A stretch of 64,000 nucleotides of DNA from Amycolatopsis circi (GTDB lineage Bacteria > Actinomycetota > Actinomycetes > Mycobacteriales > Pseudonocardiaceae): contig NZ_PQIA01000040.1 of the NCBI RefSeq assembly GCF_003385235.1, forward strand, positions 1 through 64,000, written 5' to 3'. The notes below the pieces were generated by a model. That model made no database searches. It had not been told where the DNA came from and saw nothing but the letters and a program-made list of their open reading frames with translations. Shown here piece after piece: positions 1 to 8,289 of this stretch (the first letter of the stretch is position 1; every line of letters starts with the position of its first letter). Both the position numbers and the translations under genes were made by a program.

Positions 1-81
1 ACACGAGCCAAGCTCGCTCCGCGAGCAACGGCAACCCCGACGAGCCAAAACAAAGGCGAGGAACAACCCCCACGCGCCCCA

Positions 82-136
82 ACCGGGGGTCCAGGGGGCT
101 CGCCCCCTGGCGGGGGTCTGGGGGTTCGACCCCCAG
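82..136. repeat. Tandem GC-rich hairpins
   Basis: Two perfect stem-loops lie side by side: CCAGGGGG/CCCCCTGG around a short loop near 91-110 and CTGGGGG/CCCCCAG near 118-136. No gene covers them. They sit downstream of the tRNA terminator. They look like a dispersed intergenic palindrome of the kind common in actinomycete genomes, but the copy number cannot be seen here. Confidence 0.5.
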
Positions 137-150
137 AGACAACAACGAAA

Positions 151-187
151 GAGACCCACCCTCGCGCTTTGTGCGAGGATGGGTCTC
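151..187 (-). terminator. Terminator of the initiator tRNA
   Basis: Inverted repeat with arms GAGACCCA-CCTCGC and GCGAGG-TGGGTCTC, about 10 bases beyond the 3' end of the tRNA on the minus strand. It is followed there by TTTCGTTGTTG. Position, stem length and U-rich tail fit an intrinsic terminator. Confidence 0.75.
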
Positions 188-196
188 CCATCTCTG

Positions 197-270
197 TAGC
201 GGGGACAGGATTTGAACCTGCGACCTCTGGGTTATGAGCCCAGCGAGCTACCGAGCTGCTCCACCCCGCG
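197..270 (-). tRNA. tRNA-fMet (CAT anticodon), initiator
   Basis: The minus strand reads CGCGGGGTGGAGCAGCTCGG at the 5' end, has a CAT anticodon in a GGGCTCATAACCC loop, and a GGTTCAAATCC T-arm. The three G-C pairs at the base of the anticodon stem and the unpaired position 1 are the hallmarks of the initiator tRNA. The gene is 74 nt and CCA is not encoded. A terminator follows. Confidence 0.95.
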
Positions 271-337
271 TCGTAGGACCTACCTTACGCCCTGGTTTCC
301 TGCGGGCGCAAAGCAGGTGCCTATTACGTAACCGACG

Positions 338-3325
338 TCACCCGCCGGGCTGGGACGGCGGCCCGCTGGAGGCGGGCGGGGTGGTCGGTTTGGCGGCGTA
401 GTACTCCTTGGTGGCCGCGTCGAGCGCTTGCATCCCGGCGCCGTAGTCGGCGAAGTTGCCGGATTGCTGTGCTGCCTTCATTTTGGCGAGCGCGGCTTGG
501 ATGTCGGAGACCGCTTTGTCCATGGCCGGGTTGCTGCCGCCGGTGCTGGGCGGCGGCACGGGGGTGGTGGATGTCGGCGGGGTCGGCGTGGTGCCGGAGT
601 CGCCTTCCTTGGGCGTCGTGGCGGCCGTGCCGGCTCCCTTGCCGAACACCTGTTCCAGTGCCTCGTTGAGGGTGGACGCGAAGCCGATCTTTGATCCGTA
701 GGAGACGAGCACGCGCGCCAGCTGCGGGTAGCTGAGCTGGTTGCGCTGGCGGATGTAGACCGGTTCGACGTACAGGAACCCGTCGGCTACCGGCAGCGTG
801 ATCAGGTTGCCGTAAATGGGAATGATGTTGGGGTTGTTCAGCAAGGTCCGGTCTTGGGCGACGCGGAGGTCGCTCTGGAACCGGTTTTGCACCTGGACGG
901 GCCCGTCGACCTGATTCGCTCCGCTGGCCGGCGGCAGTCGCAGGACGCGGATGGCTCCGTAGTCCTGCGGATCGGACGAGACGGACATCCAGGCGGAGAG
1001 GTATTGCCGTTGCAGACCGGTGAGCGCACTGGTCAGCTGGAACGTCGGCCTGCCTTCGCCCGCCGCGTTGGCGAGGACGTAATACCCGGGCTGGTTGGCG
1101 ACGTTCGCGCCGGCCGTGGTGGAACTGCCGTCCTCGGTCGGGTCCTGCGGGACGCTCCAGAACGCTTGCTGCGCGTAGAACTCCTGCGGGCTGTCCACGT
1201 GGTAGCGGGCGAGCAGTTCGCGCTGGATCTTGAACAGGTCCTCGGGGTAGCGGAAGTGCGAGCGCAGTTCCGGCGAAATCGCCGAGCTGGGCTTCACGAC
1301 GCCGGGGAAGACGTTCTCCCACGCCTTGAGGACGGGTTCGTTGTCGTCGATCGAGTACAGGTTGACGGTGCCGTCGAACGCGTCGACGGTCGCCTTCACC
1401 GAGTTGCGGATGTAATTGATCGAGTTGTTCGCCTGTTTGGTGACGCCGTTGAGCGAGTCGTTGGTCGCTTCGCCGAGCTGTGTCTGCTGGGCGTACGGGT
1501 AGTTGTCGAGCGTCGTGTAGCCGTCGACGATCCACTGGATGCGGCCGTTGACCACCGCGGGGTACGGATCGCCGTCGAGGGTGAGCCACGGGGCGACCTT
1601 GGCGACGCGGTCGCGCGGTTCGCGGTTGTACATGATCTTCGAGCCGTCGCCGATGGCGTCGGAGAAGAGGATCTTCGGCTCGCGGTATTCGGCGGCGAAC
1701 ATCAGCCGGTTGAACCAGTTGTCGAGCGAGACGCCGCCCTTGCCCTGGTAGAGGTAGCCGCGTTGGGAGGCGGTGTCGTACTCGCCGGGAGCCTTGCCCG
1801 GGGTGCCGCCGACGATCGCGTAGTCGGACTGGTTGGTCAGCTCGCCGTAGTAGATCCGCGGCTGGTCGACCTTGATCCCCGGCTGGCCGTTCACCGAGCC
1901 CGCGCCGGAGGGGTTGGTGGTGTCGCTCGTGGTCGCGATCGGGTAGCCGCCGTCGGAGTTCGAATCCTTCACCGCACGGTCGATCGTGTTGGCGGGCGCG
2001 GCCACGAATCCGTTGCCGTGCGTGTAGACCATGTGCTTGTTGATCCAGTTGGCCTGGTTGCCGCTGAGCCCGTCGGTCTTCATTTCCTTGGCGGCCACGA
2101 TGTAGTCCTGCGTGGTGCCGCCGATGGTGTACCGGTCGATGTCCAGTTTCGACGGGAAACCGTAGAAGTTCTCGCGGCCGACGCGCTGGGTGAAGGTGTC
2201 GCTGAGGATGTTCGGGTCGAGCAGGCGGATGTTGGACACCGTGCCGGTGTCGGCTTTCACCGCGTCCGCCGTGGTTTCGGTCTTGCCCGGGTACTGCTCG
2301 TACTTCACGTTGGTGAGGCCGTATGCCGCGCGCGTCGCGTCCATGTTGCGCTGGATCGACGGCGCTTCCTTCTCGTTGGCGTTCGGCTTGACCGAGAACT
2401 GGTCGAGAATCGCCGGCCAGGCGACGCCGACCAGCACGCCGGAGAGGATCAGCAGGACGAGCGAAATCGCCGGCAGCTGCAGATTCCGCAGGAACGCGCC
2501 CGCGAAGAACGCGATCGCGCAGATCACCGAAATGCACAGCAGGATCAGCTTCGCCGGCAGCACCGCGTTGAGGTCGGTGTAGGTGGCTCCGTTGAACAGC
2601 GGCATGTTCCGGTCGGACAGCAGCAGGTTGTACCGGTCGAAGAAGTACTCGACCGCCTTCAGCAGCACGAAAAGCCCGACGAGGATGGCGAGCTGCGCGC
2701 GCGTCGGGCCTGCCAGCTGTCCGCCGCGGCCGGCGAGCCGGATGCCGCCGAAGATGTAGTGCGCGATCAGCGCGCCGAAGAACGAGATGACGATCGTGAC
2801 GAACAGCCAGCCGAGCAGCCAGTTCACGAACGGCAGGGTGAAGGCGTAGAAACCGAGGTCGATGCCGAACTCGGGATCCTTCTGTCCGAACGAGGTGCCG
2901 TTGAGGAACAGCTGGATCGTCTGCCAGTCCCCGGTCGCCGACGCGCCGGAGATGACGCCGGTGAGCACCGGGATGCCGATGCCGAACAGCCGGATCCGGC
3001 TGACGATCACCGAGCGGTAGCGCGACAGCGGGTCGTCGCGGCCGGACACCGGCACGAACACCGGGCGCGTGCGGTAGGCGATCAGCAGGCTGACCGCCAG
3101 CGCCCCGCCGACCAGCAGCCCTACCGCGAGGAAGAGCACGATGCGGGTGACCAGCTGCGTGGTGAACACCGAACGCGCCTGCAGTTCGCCGAACCACAGC
3201 CAGTCCACGTAGGTGTCGAGCAACCGGACGCCGGCCAGCAAGGCCAGCACGATCACCGCGGCGATGATGAGAAGGATCCGGCTGCGCCGGGACAGCTTCA
3301 GGCTCACCGGGGGCCGAGTCGCCAC
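338..3325 (-). CDS. UPF0182 family membrane protein
   Basis: Large integral membrane protein of the COG1615/UPF0182 family (mycobacterial Rv3193c type); its biochemical role is unknown. About seven transmembrane segments lie in the first ~310 residues, followed by a long extracytoplasmic domain and a Pro/Thr/Ser-rich, probably disordered C-terminus. Of 995 residues, this is the usual family size. The start chosen is the GTG at 3325 (VATRPPVSLK), which has AGGAG 8 bases upstream; an upstream in-frame ATG at 3475 would overlap the divergent PPA1309 gene and adds a basic, unconserved stretch. It heads the block that is syntenic with Rv3193c-Rv3198c. Confidence 0.93.
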   Translation of the reverse strand: MATRPPVSLKLSRRSRILLIIAAVIVLALLAGVRLLDTYVDWLWFGELQARSVFTTQLVTRIVLFLAVGLLVGGALAVSLLIAYRTRPVFVPVSGRDDPLSRYRSVIVSRIRLFGIGIPVLTGVISGASATGDWQTIQLFLNGTSFGQKDPEFGIDLGFYAFTLPFVNWLLGWLFVTIVISFFGALIAHYIFGGIRLAGRGGQLAGPTRAQLAILVGLFVLLKAVEYFFDRYNLLLSDRNMPLFNGATYTDLNAVLPAKLILLCISVICAIAFFAGAFLRNLQLPAISLVLLILSGVLVGVAWPAILDQFSVKPNANEKEAPSIQRNMDATRAAYGLTNVKYEQYPGKTETTADAVKADTGTVSNIRLLDPNILSDTFTQRVGRENFYGFPSKLDIDRYTIGGTTQDYIVAAKEMKTDGLSGNQANWINKHMVYTHGNGFVAAPANTIDRAVKDSNSDGGYPIATTSDTTNPSGAGSVNGQPGIKVDQPRIYYGELTNQSDYAIVGGTPGKAPGEYDTASQRGYLYQGKGGVSLDNWFNRLMFAAEYREPKILFSDAIGDGSKIMYNREPRDRVAKVAPWLTLDGDPYPAVVNGRIQWIVDGYTTLDNYPYAQQTQLGEATNDSLNGVTKQANNSINYIRNSVKATVDAFDGTVNLYSIDDNEPVLKAWENVFPGVVKPSSAISPELRSHFRYPEDLFKIQRELLARYHVDSPQEFYAQQAFWSVPQDPTEDGSSTTAGANVANQPGYYVLANAAGEGRPTFQLTSALTGLQRQYLSAWMSVSSDPQDYGAIRVLRLPPASGANQVDGPVQVQNRFQSDLRVAQDRTLLNNPNIIPIYGNLITLPVADGFLYVEPVYIRQRNQLSYPQLARVLVSYGSKIGFASTLNEALEQVFGKGAGTAATTPKEGDSGTTPTPPTSTTPVPPPSTGGSNPAMDKAVSDIQAALAKMKAAQQSGNFADYGAGMQALDAATKEYYAAKPTTPPASSGPPSQPGG

Positions 3326-3464
3326 GGCAATGCTCCTGTCTTCGTGAACACGTTCGCCGGGGACAGCTGTGTCCCCGTGACCTCTAACTCTACGGATGGT
3401 GCCGCGAGTTCCCGGGACCGCCCAAACCGGGCACGCGCGGCGCGGCGCGGGGACGCCTGACACG

Positions 3465-4028
3465 ATGGTCGCCATGCCACCGAGTGAGCCGTCTGCCGCC
3501 CACCCTGTCGCCGGGCTGGCCCGGGAAGTCGAAGAGTTCGTCGCCGCCGCGGGCTGGAACCAGCCGCCGCAGTTGTTCGCGCTGGTGCCGACCGCGGCGC
3601 TGCTGGACGAACAGCCCGAGCTGGCCGGTCAGCTCGACCGCGCGAACCCGCTGACCCCGGTGGCCCAGGAGGCGCTGCCGGACGGCGATCTCGCCGAATC
3701 GCTCGGCCGGATCGCGTGGCCGGACATCGTGGTCGGATGCGCGCTGGCGCAGGAAATCATCGTGCTGCCCCCGGACGTCGAGGCGGAACTCGAAGGAATC
3801 GCCGAGGCGGACGCCGAAAGCCTCCGCCGCGCCGCCGCGGACCACCCGCGCCGCACCGAGGCGCGTCTCGTGGCCGCCGTCCTGCGCGAAGGCGACACGG
3901 CCTGCGTGATGCGGCTGCGCGGCGTCCAGCCGGGCGACGAGGACGAGAACGCGGTCGACGAACTGGTGGAAAGCCCGGATCTCGCGCCGAACCTGGTGGA
4001 CGCGTTGAAGACCACCTTGCAGCCCTGA
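3465..4028 (+). CDS. PPA1309 family protein
   Basis: Protein of 187 residues, acidic and without membrane segments, matching the actinobacterial PPA1309 family of unknown function, which usually sits between UPF0182 and the PDZ/Lon protease gene as here. The pattern includes a long N-terminal amphipathic stretch and a GWNQPPQLFALVPT segment. The start is taken as ATG 3465; an alternative in-frame ATG lies at 3474. It is divergent from the UPF0182 gene and convergent with the protease gene, separated from the latter by a long bidirectional terminator. Confidence 0.85.
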   Translation: MVAMPPSEPSAAHPVAGLAREVEEFVAAAGWNQPPQLFALVPTAALLDEQPELAGQLDRANPLTPVAQEALPDGDLAESLGRIAWPDIVVGCALAQEIIVLPPDVEAELEGIAEADAESLRRAAADHPRRTEARLVAAVLREGDTACVMRLRGVQPGDEDENAVDELVESPDLAPNLVDALKTTLQP

Positions 4029-4055
4029 TCAGCTGCTGCGGCTCTCCCGCCCGGC

Positions 4056-4118
4056 AAGGTCCGTGAAGGACTCCTTGAGGGAATTTGATTCCCTCAAGGA
4101 GTCCTTCACGGACCTTTT
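4056..4118. terminator. Bidirectional terminator / dispersed palindrome
   Basis: A near-perfect inverted repeat of about 63 bp (AAGGTCCGTGAAGGACTCC outward, mirrored on the other arm) lies between two convergent genes, with A-rich and T-rich ends. A related palindrome built on GTCCGTGA occurs at 58844-58898, so this is probably one copy of a dispersed element that serves as a terminator for both strands. Confidence 0.8.
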
Positions 4119-4126
4119 GCGTGCCG

Positions 4127-5248
4127 TCAGCAGTGCGCCGTCGGGCGACCGGCCTTCAGGTTGTCCAGCTGCTTGAGCGCGTCGTCCAGCGTCGACACCT
4201 TGATGAGGTTGAGCCCTTCCGGCGCGGCCGATTTGGCCTCGGCGCAGTTGTGCTCGGGAACGAGGAAGTCGGTCGCGCCCGCTTCCTTCGCGCCGACGAC
4301 CTTGAACGAGATCCCGCCGATCGGCCCGACCTGGCCGGTCTCGCTGATCTCGCCGGTGCCCGCGATGTGCCTGCCGCCGGCGAGGTCGTTGCCCGGTTTC
4401 CCGGGCGGGGTGAGCCGGTCGATGATCGCGAGAGTGAACATCAGCCCGGCCGACGGGCCGCCGACGTCCTGCAGCGAGATGTCGACGGAGAACGGCGCGA
4501 CCGCGCGGTCGACGGCGGTCAGCCCGAGGAAGCCCTGGGTGCGGTCGTCGCGCTGGGCGAGCGTGACCGGCACGGTGCGTTCCGGCTGGCCGAGGTGCTG
4601 GAAGGTGACCGGGACGGAGTCGCCCGGCTTGGTGTTGGCGATCGAGGCGGCGACCTCGGCGGCCTCGTGAACCTGCTTGCCGTTGACCGCGACGAGCTTG
4701 TCGCCGGGGGCGAGAATGTGGTCGGCCGGACTGCCGGACACGATCTGCTTCGCGACGACCTGCACCGGATAGCCGAGGTGGCGCAGCGCGGCGACCTGCG
4801 CGTTGCTCTGCGAGTTCTGCAGCTGCTGGATGTTCTCCTGCTTGACCTGCTCGTTGGTCTCGCCGGGCTTGTAGTACTCCTCGCGCGGCGCGAGCGCGTA
4901 GCGGCCGCTGGCCCAGAGGCCGAGCGCGGTGAAGAGGTTGATGCCGTCGTTGAGCGAGACGGTGGTCATCCGCAGTTCGCCGCTGGTGCCGTAGGTCTGC
5001 TGTCCCTTGACCTGGATCACCGGGTTGCCCGCGGCGTCGCGGCCGAGGGTGTCGTAGGTGGGCCCGGGGCTGATCGCGACATACGGCACCTGGACCAGGA
5101 ACCCGGCCACGACGAACACCAGGAACAGCACGCCGCTGACCAGCATCGTCCATCCGCGGCGGGTCATCCGCCGGTCGCTGCGGGCCGGCGCGCGCGACGG
5201 CTCGGCGCGGCGGGACTGGTTCGCGGTGTCCTCGTCCGGTTTTGTCAC
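4127..5248 (-). CDS. YlbL-type PDZ / Lon-like membrane protease
   Basis: Membrane-anchored serine protease of 373 residues. It has a basic N-terminus, one transmembrane segment (about 32-55), a PDZ domain (about 155-235, SGSPADHILAPGD and NGKQV) and a Lon-type S16 catalytic domain (about 240-350). The catalytic Ser266 is in GGPSAGLMF and Lys316 in PIGGISFK, the Ser-Lys dyad of Lon. The family includes Rv3194c and B. subtilis YlbL; the active site is expected outside the membrane. The Cys residue at the very C-terminus is unremarkable. It is divergent from the zinc metalloprotease gene, leaving about 90 bp for both promoters. Confidence 0.92.
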   Translation of the reverse strand: MTKPDEDTANQSRRAEPSRAPARSDRRMTRRGWTMLVSGVLFLVFVVAGFLVQVPYVAISPGPTYDTLGRDAAGNPVIQVKGQQTYGTSGELRMTTVSLNDGINLFTALGLWASGRYALAPREEYYKPGETNEQVKQENIQQLQNSQSNAQVAALRHLGYPVQVVAKQIVSGSPADHILAPGDKLVAVNGKQVHEAAEVAASIANTKPGDSVPVTFQHLGQPERTVPVTLAQRDDRTQGFLGLTAVDRAVAPFSVDISLQDVGGPSAGLMFTLAIIDRLTPPGKPGNDLAGGRHIAGTGEISETGQVGPIGGISFKVVGAKEAGATDFLVPEHNCAEAKSAAPEGLNLIKVSTLDDALKQLDNLKAGRPTAHC

Positions 5249-5337
5249 GAGCGACAGCGTACGGTGACTGTGTTCGCTTCCCGGTGAAGGCCACGGTTGA
5301 CGCGCTGAGCCGGGTCGTACCCGCGTACGGTGGAGCT

Positions 5338-6759
5338 ATGAGCAATCCCCCGTTCGGCTTCGGACCGCCCGATCCCGACAAGCGAGGCGACAACGACCCC
5401 TCGAACCCGGGCCAGCCCGGCGGAGCCGAGGCGTTCAACCAGCTCGGGCAGATGCTGAGCCAGCTGGGCCAGATGCTGAGCCAGGCGGGCTCGTCGAGCG
5501 GGCCGGTCAACTACGACCTGGCGAAGCAGATCGCACTCCAAAACCTGAGCGGGCGGGACGACGCCAAGATCGGCTTCAGCTCCGACGACGACTCCGCCAC
5601 GGCCGTGCGCGACGCCGCGCACCTGGCGGAACTGTGGCTCGACGCGGCGACGATCCTCCCCGCGGGCGCGAGCACCACCGTGTCGTGGTCGGCGCGCACC
5701 TGGGTCGAGAAGACGCTGCCGACCTGGCAGCGGCTGTGCGATCCGGTGGCGCAGCAGGTGTCCGGCGCGTGGATGCAGGCGCTGCCCGAGGAGGCCAAGC
5801 AGGCGGCCGGGCCGCTGCTGTCGATGATGGGCCAGATGGGCGGGATGGCGTTCGGGTCCCAGCTCGGCAACGCGCTGGCGCAGCTCGCGCAGGAAGTGCT
5901 CACGTCGACCGAGGTCGGCCTGCCGCTCGGCGAGGCCACCACGTCGGCGCTGCTGCCGGCGAACATCGAGAAGTTCACTGAAGGCTTGGAGCTGCCGGCC
6001 AGCGAGGTGCTGGTCTTCCTGGCCGCGCGCGAGGCCGCGCACCAGCGCCTGTTCGCGCACGTGCCGTGGCTGCGGCAGCGTCTGCTGGCGACGGTCGAGG
6101 AGTTCGCGCGCGGGATCACCGTCGACACCTCCGCGCTGGAGTCCCTTGCCGGAAGCATCGACCCGGCGAACCCGGCGAGCATCGAGGAAGCGATGTCGTC
6201 CGGTCTGCTGGAACCGCAGACCACCCCCGAACAGCAGGCGGCCTTGAAGCGCCTGGAAACCCTGCTGGCGCTGGTGGAAGGCTGGGTGGACGTGGTGGTG
6301 GCCGAGGCCATCGGCGACCGTCTGCCGGGAGCCGAGGCCCTGCGCGAAACGCTGCGCCGCCGCCGCGCGACCGGCGGCCCCGCGGAGCAGACCTTCGCGA
6401 CCCTGGTGGGTCTCGAACTGCGCCCGCGCCGGATGCGCGCCGCGTCGTCCCTGTGGAACCTCGTCGGAGAACGCCACGGCCTGGAAAAGCGCGACGGCCT
6501 CTGGTCCCACCCCGACCTCATGCCGACCGCCGAAGACCTGGACGAGCCCCTGGACTTCGCCGACCGCATGGCCGAGCCGCCCGCTCTCGCGTCTGATCTT
6601 GATCCGATCGCCGAACTGGAACGCACGGAGAAGGCGGAGCGCGAGGCCCGCGAGGCGAAGTCAGCCGCCGAGGGCGGCGAGGGCGGCGAGGCTAAGGACT
6701 CCGACGCCGGCGGCAAGGGCGACGAGACCCCGAAGGACGAGGGGAACTCGCCTTCCTAG
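5338..6759 (+). CDS. Zinc-dependent metalloprotease, DUF2342 family
   Basis: Protein of 473 residues of the actinobacterial DUF2342/COG5282 family (Rv3195 type). The family signature is visible in the middle of the protein (EVLVFLAAREAAHQRLF, then HVPWLRQRL), which supplies the metal-binding histidines. The N-terminal 60 residues are Gly/Pro/Gln-rich with a short repeated GQMLSQLGQML motif. The C-terminus is a Glu/Lys/Ala-rich low-complexity tail. Start ATG 5338 is preferred over an upstream in-frame ATG at 5242, because the latter would overlap the divergent protease gene. A strong hairpin follows the stop codon. Confidence 0.9.
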   Translation: MSNPPFGFGPPDPDKRGDNDPSNPGQPGGAEAFNQLGQMLSQLGQMLSQAGSSSGPVNYDLAKQIALQNLSGRDDAKIGFSSDDDSATAVRDAAHLAELWLDAATILPAGASTTVSWSARTWVEKTLPTWQRLCDPVAQQVSGAWMQALPEEAKQAAGPLLSMMGQMGGMAFGSQLGNALAQLAQEVLTSTEVGLPLGEATTSALLPANIEKFTEGLELPASEVLVFLAAREAAHQRLFAHVPWLRQRLLATVEEFARGITVDTSALESLAGSIDPANPASIEEAMSSGLLEPQTTPEQQAALKRLETLLALVEGWVDVVVAEAIGDRLPGAEALRETLRRRRATGGPAEQTFATLVGLELRPRRMRAASSLWNLVGERHGLEKRDGLWSHPDLMPTAEDLDEPLDFADRMAEPPALASDLDPIAELERTEKAEREAREAKSAAEGGEGGEAKDSDAGGKGDETPKDEGNSPS

Positions 6760-6805
6760 GGCCGCCTCTGCTCTTGCGATCTGGCTACGCCGCCGTCCAG
6801 ACCCA

Positions 6806-6845
6806 CCGCGCGGACCGTCTCACCTGGTTGAGACGGTCCGCGCGG
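6806..6845 (+). terminator. Terminator after the DUF2342 gene
   Basis: Perfect 17-bp arms (CCGCGCGGACCGTCTCA and its complement) around a CCTGGT loop, followed by CGTTTG. It is 46 bases after the stop codon of the metalloprotease gene. Confidence 0.75.
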
Positions 6846-7563
6846 CGTTTGCACGGCCAGCACGCCGCTCCGCACGCAACGCTCGGGCCCTGCCTCGCTG
6901 GTCTCTCCGCACCACCGACCACGGCGGTCTAGGCGGCAGCCAAGAACTCGACGCCTCGAGCCTCCTCACTCCCCCGGCACGGCTCGAACCGGTGCCGCCG
7001 ACTTACCCCAGGTACCCGATCGCCGTCGGCCGAACCCGAACCCGTCGCGCCGAGCCGGGCCAAGCCAGGCCAAGCCGGGCCGGGCCGGGCCGAGCCGAGC
7101 CAGGCCGGGCCGAGCCAGGCCACGCCGAGCCAGGCCACGCCGAGCCAGGCCACGCCGAGCCAGGCTGAGCCGGGCTGAGCCGGGCCACGCCGCGCCGGGC
7201 CGGGCCGCCGAGGCCCTCGGCAACCCGTGCGCCAAATCCCTCCAAGACTCCTCGTCAACCGCAGCCAACCGCCTCCACTCTCTCGGCCGTGCCAGCCGCG
7301 ATTGGCGGCCAGCTCAGCCCTTCTCCAGCTCGCTCGCAGGCGCACCTGGCCACTGCCGCACTATCGCGAACCCCCACCCCGGCCGTCCGGCCATCTCCCA
7401 GCCACAACCAGCCGTTCGCCCAGCCCTTCCTCCGAAATCCCTCCCTCAACCACGGCTGACCACGAACTCCGCCCTGCCGCCAGCCCTCCAGACCCTCCGC
7501 GACCGCGACCCGCCGCTCACCAGCTCTCCACCCCTCCCAACGCAACCGCACCCGGCCGCCCGC
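6846..7563. other. Gene-free region with a pentanucleotide repeat
   Basis: About 720 bp between the DUF2342 terminator and the end of the YgjP-type gene. Open frames exist on both strands but are proline/arginine-rich products of base composition, with no recognisable domain or ribosome binding site. The dominant structure is the GCCNN tandem repeat at 7053-7209. Confidence 0.6.
7053..7209. repeat. GCCNN pentanucleotide tandem repeat
   Basis: About 31 consecutive 5-bp units of the form GCC plus two variable bases (GCCGG, GCCAG, GCCGA, GCCAC, GCCAA). Part of it is organised into a 15-bp higher-order unit, GCCGAGCCAGGCCAC, repeated three times in a row near 7118-7162. It lies in non-coding sequence, so variation in copy number would not disrupt a protein. 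Confidence 0.85.
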
Positions 7564-8136
7564 TCAGTCCTCCAAAGAAATCCCCCACCCGGCCGCCGCC
7601 GAAAGCCCCTCCAGGTACCCGATCGCCCGTTCCGTCTTCGGATACCGGTTGACCAGCGCCCAGAACGCCGCGTCGTGCCCCGGCTCCTTCAGGTGCGCCA
7701 GCTCGTGGATCAGCACGTAGTCCAGCACCCATTGCGGCACCCGCTGGAGCCGATCGCTGACCCGGATGGTCGCGTCCACCGGCGTGCACGACGCCCACCT
7801 CGTGCGCATCGGCGGCACCCACCGCACGCTGGCCGGCAGCGCTTTCCCGTCCAGGTACTTCGCCCCGAGCAGGGCGCAGCGCGTCAGCAACGCCGCGTCC
7901 GACGACTTGGGCGGCGCTGCCTTCCGCCCTCCCGAGCGCAGCAGCCTGCGCTCCATCTCCGCGACCCAGTGTTTCTCTTCCTCGCGGGTCATCCGTGCCG
8001 GGATGAGGACCACCAGGGTGTCCTCGTTCCAGTAGGCGGTGACCGTCCGGTGCCTGCGCTGGCTGCGCCGCACCTCGACCTTGTGTTGAGAAGTGTCCGA
8101 CGGGGCGTTCTCGCCCCTGCCTCTCAGTGAGGGCAT
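7564..8136 (-). CDS. YgjP-type M48-like metallopeptidase
   Basis: Predicted cytoplasmic zinc metalloprotease of 190 residues with the YgjP/WLM signature: HELAH at 144-148 with a third ligand His154 in EPGHDAAFW, and the conserved RTRWASC segment at 111-117. The expected sequence for the family is YVLIHELAHL followed by GH.. F, as seen. The start is uncertain: ATG 8136 is used, but the frame stays open to 8220 and no clear ribosome binding site decides. It is divergent from the E1-like gene, as in other actinobacteria that carry this block. Confidence 0.85.
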   Translation of the reverse strand: MPSLRGRGENAPSDTSQHKVEVRRSQRRHRTVTAYWNEDTLVVLIPARMTREEEKHWVAEMERRLLRSGGRKAAPPKSSDAALLTRCALLGAKYLDGKALPASVRWVPPMRTRWASCTPVDATIRVSDRLQRVPQWVLDYVLIHELAHLKEPGHDAAFWALVNRYPKTERAIGYLEGLSAAAGWGISLED

Positions 8137-8289
8137 CCGTGCTTCGACCACTCGACAACGGTAAGGCTCCGCACCGACAACTTGGAGCGCCGAAAGGTCA
8201 CAGCCCTGAGTTGTCCACAAGTAGATTTCCCTGTGGACAACTCAGCTTCTCACCCGCGAGTGGAGTTCCGGAGCTGCCAAGCTGACCGC

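Noticed and set aside
854..3460. Long plus-strand open frame of 868 codons opposite the UPF0182 gene
   Set aside because: Shadow of the real gene on the other strand; the product is Arg/Val/Asp-rich without any domain, and the minus-strand frame has clear membrane segments and a ribosome site.
6929..7345. Minus-strand frame over the GCCNN array
   Set aside because: The translation is a Gly/Leu/Pro/Ala/Arg simple repeat caused by the DNA array, with no start signal.
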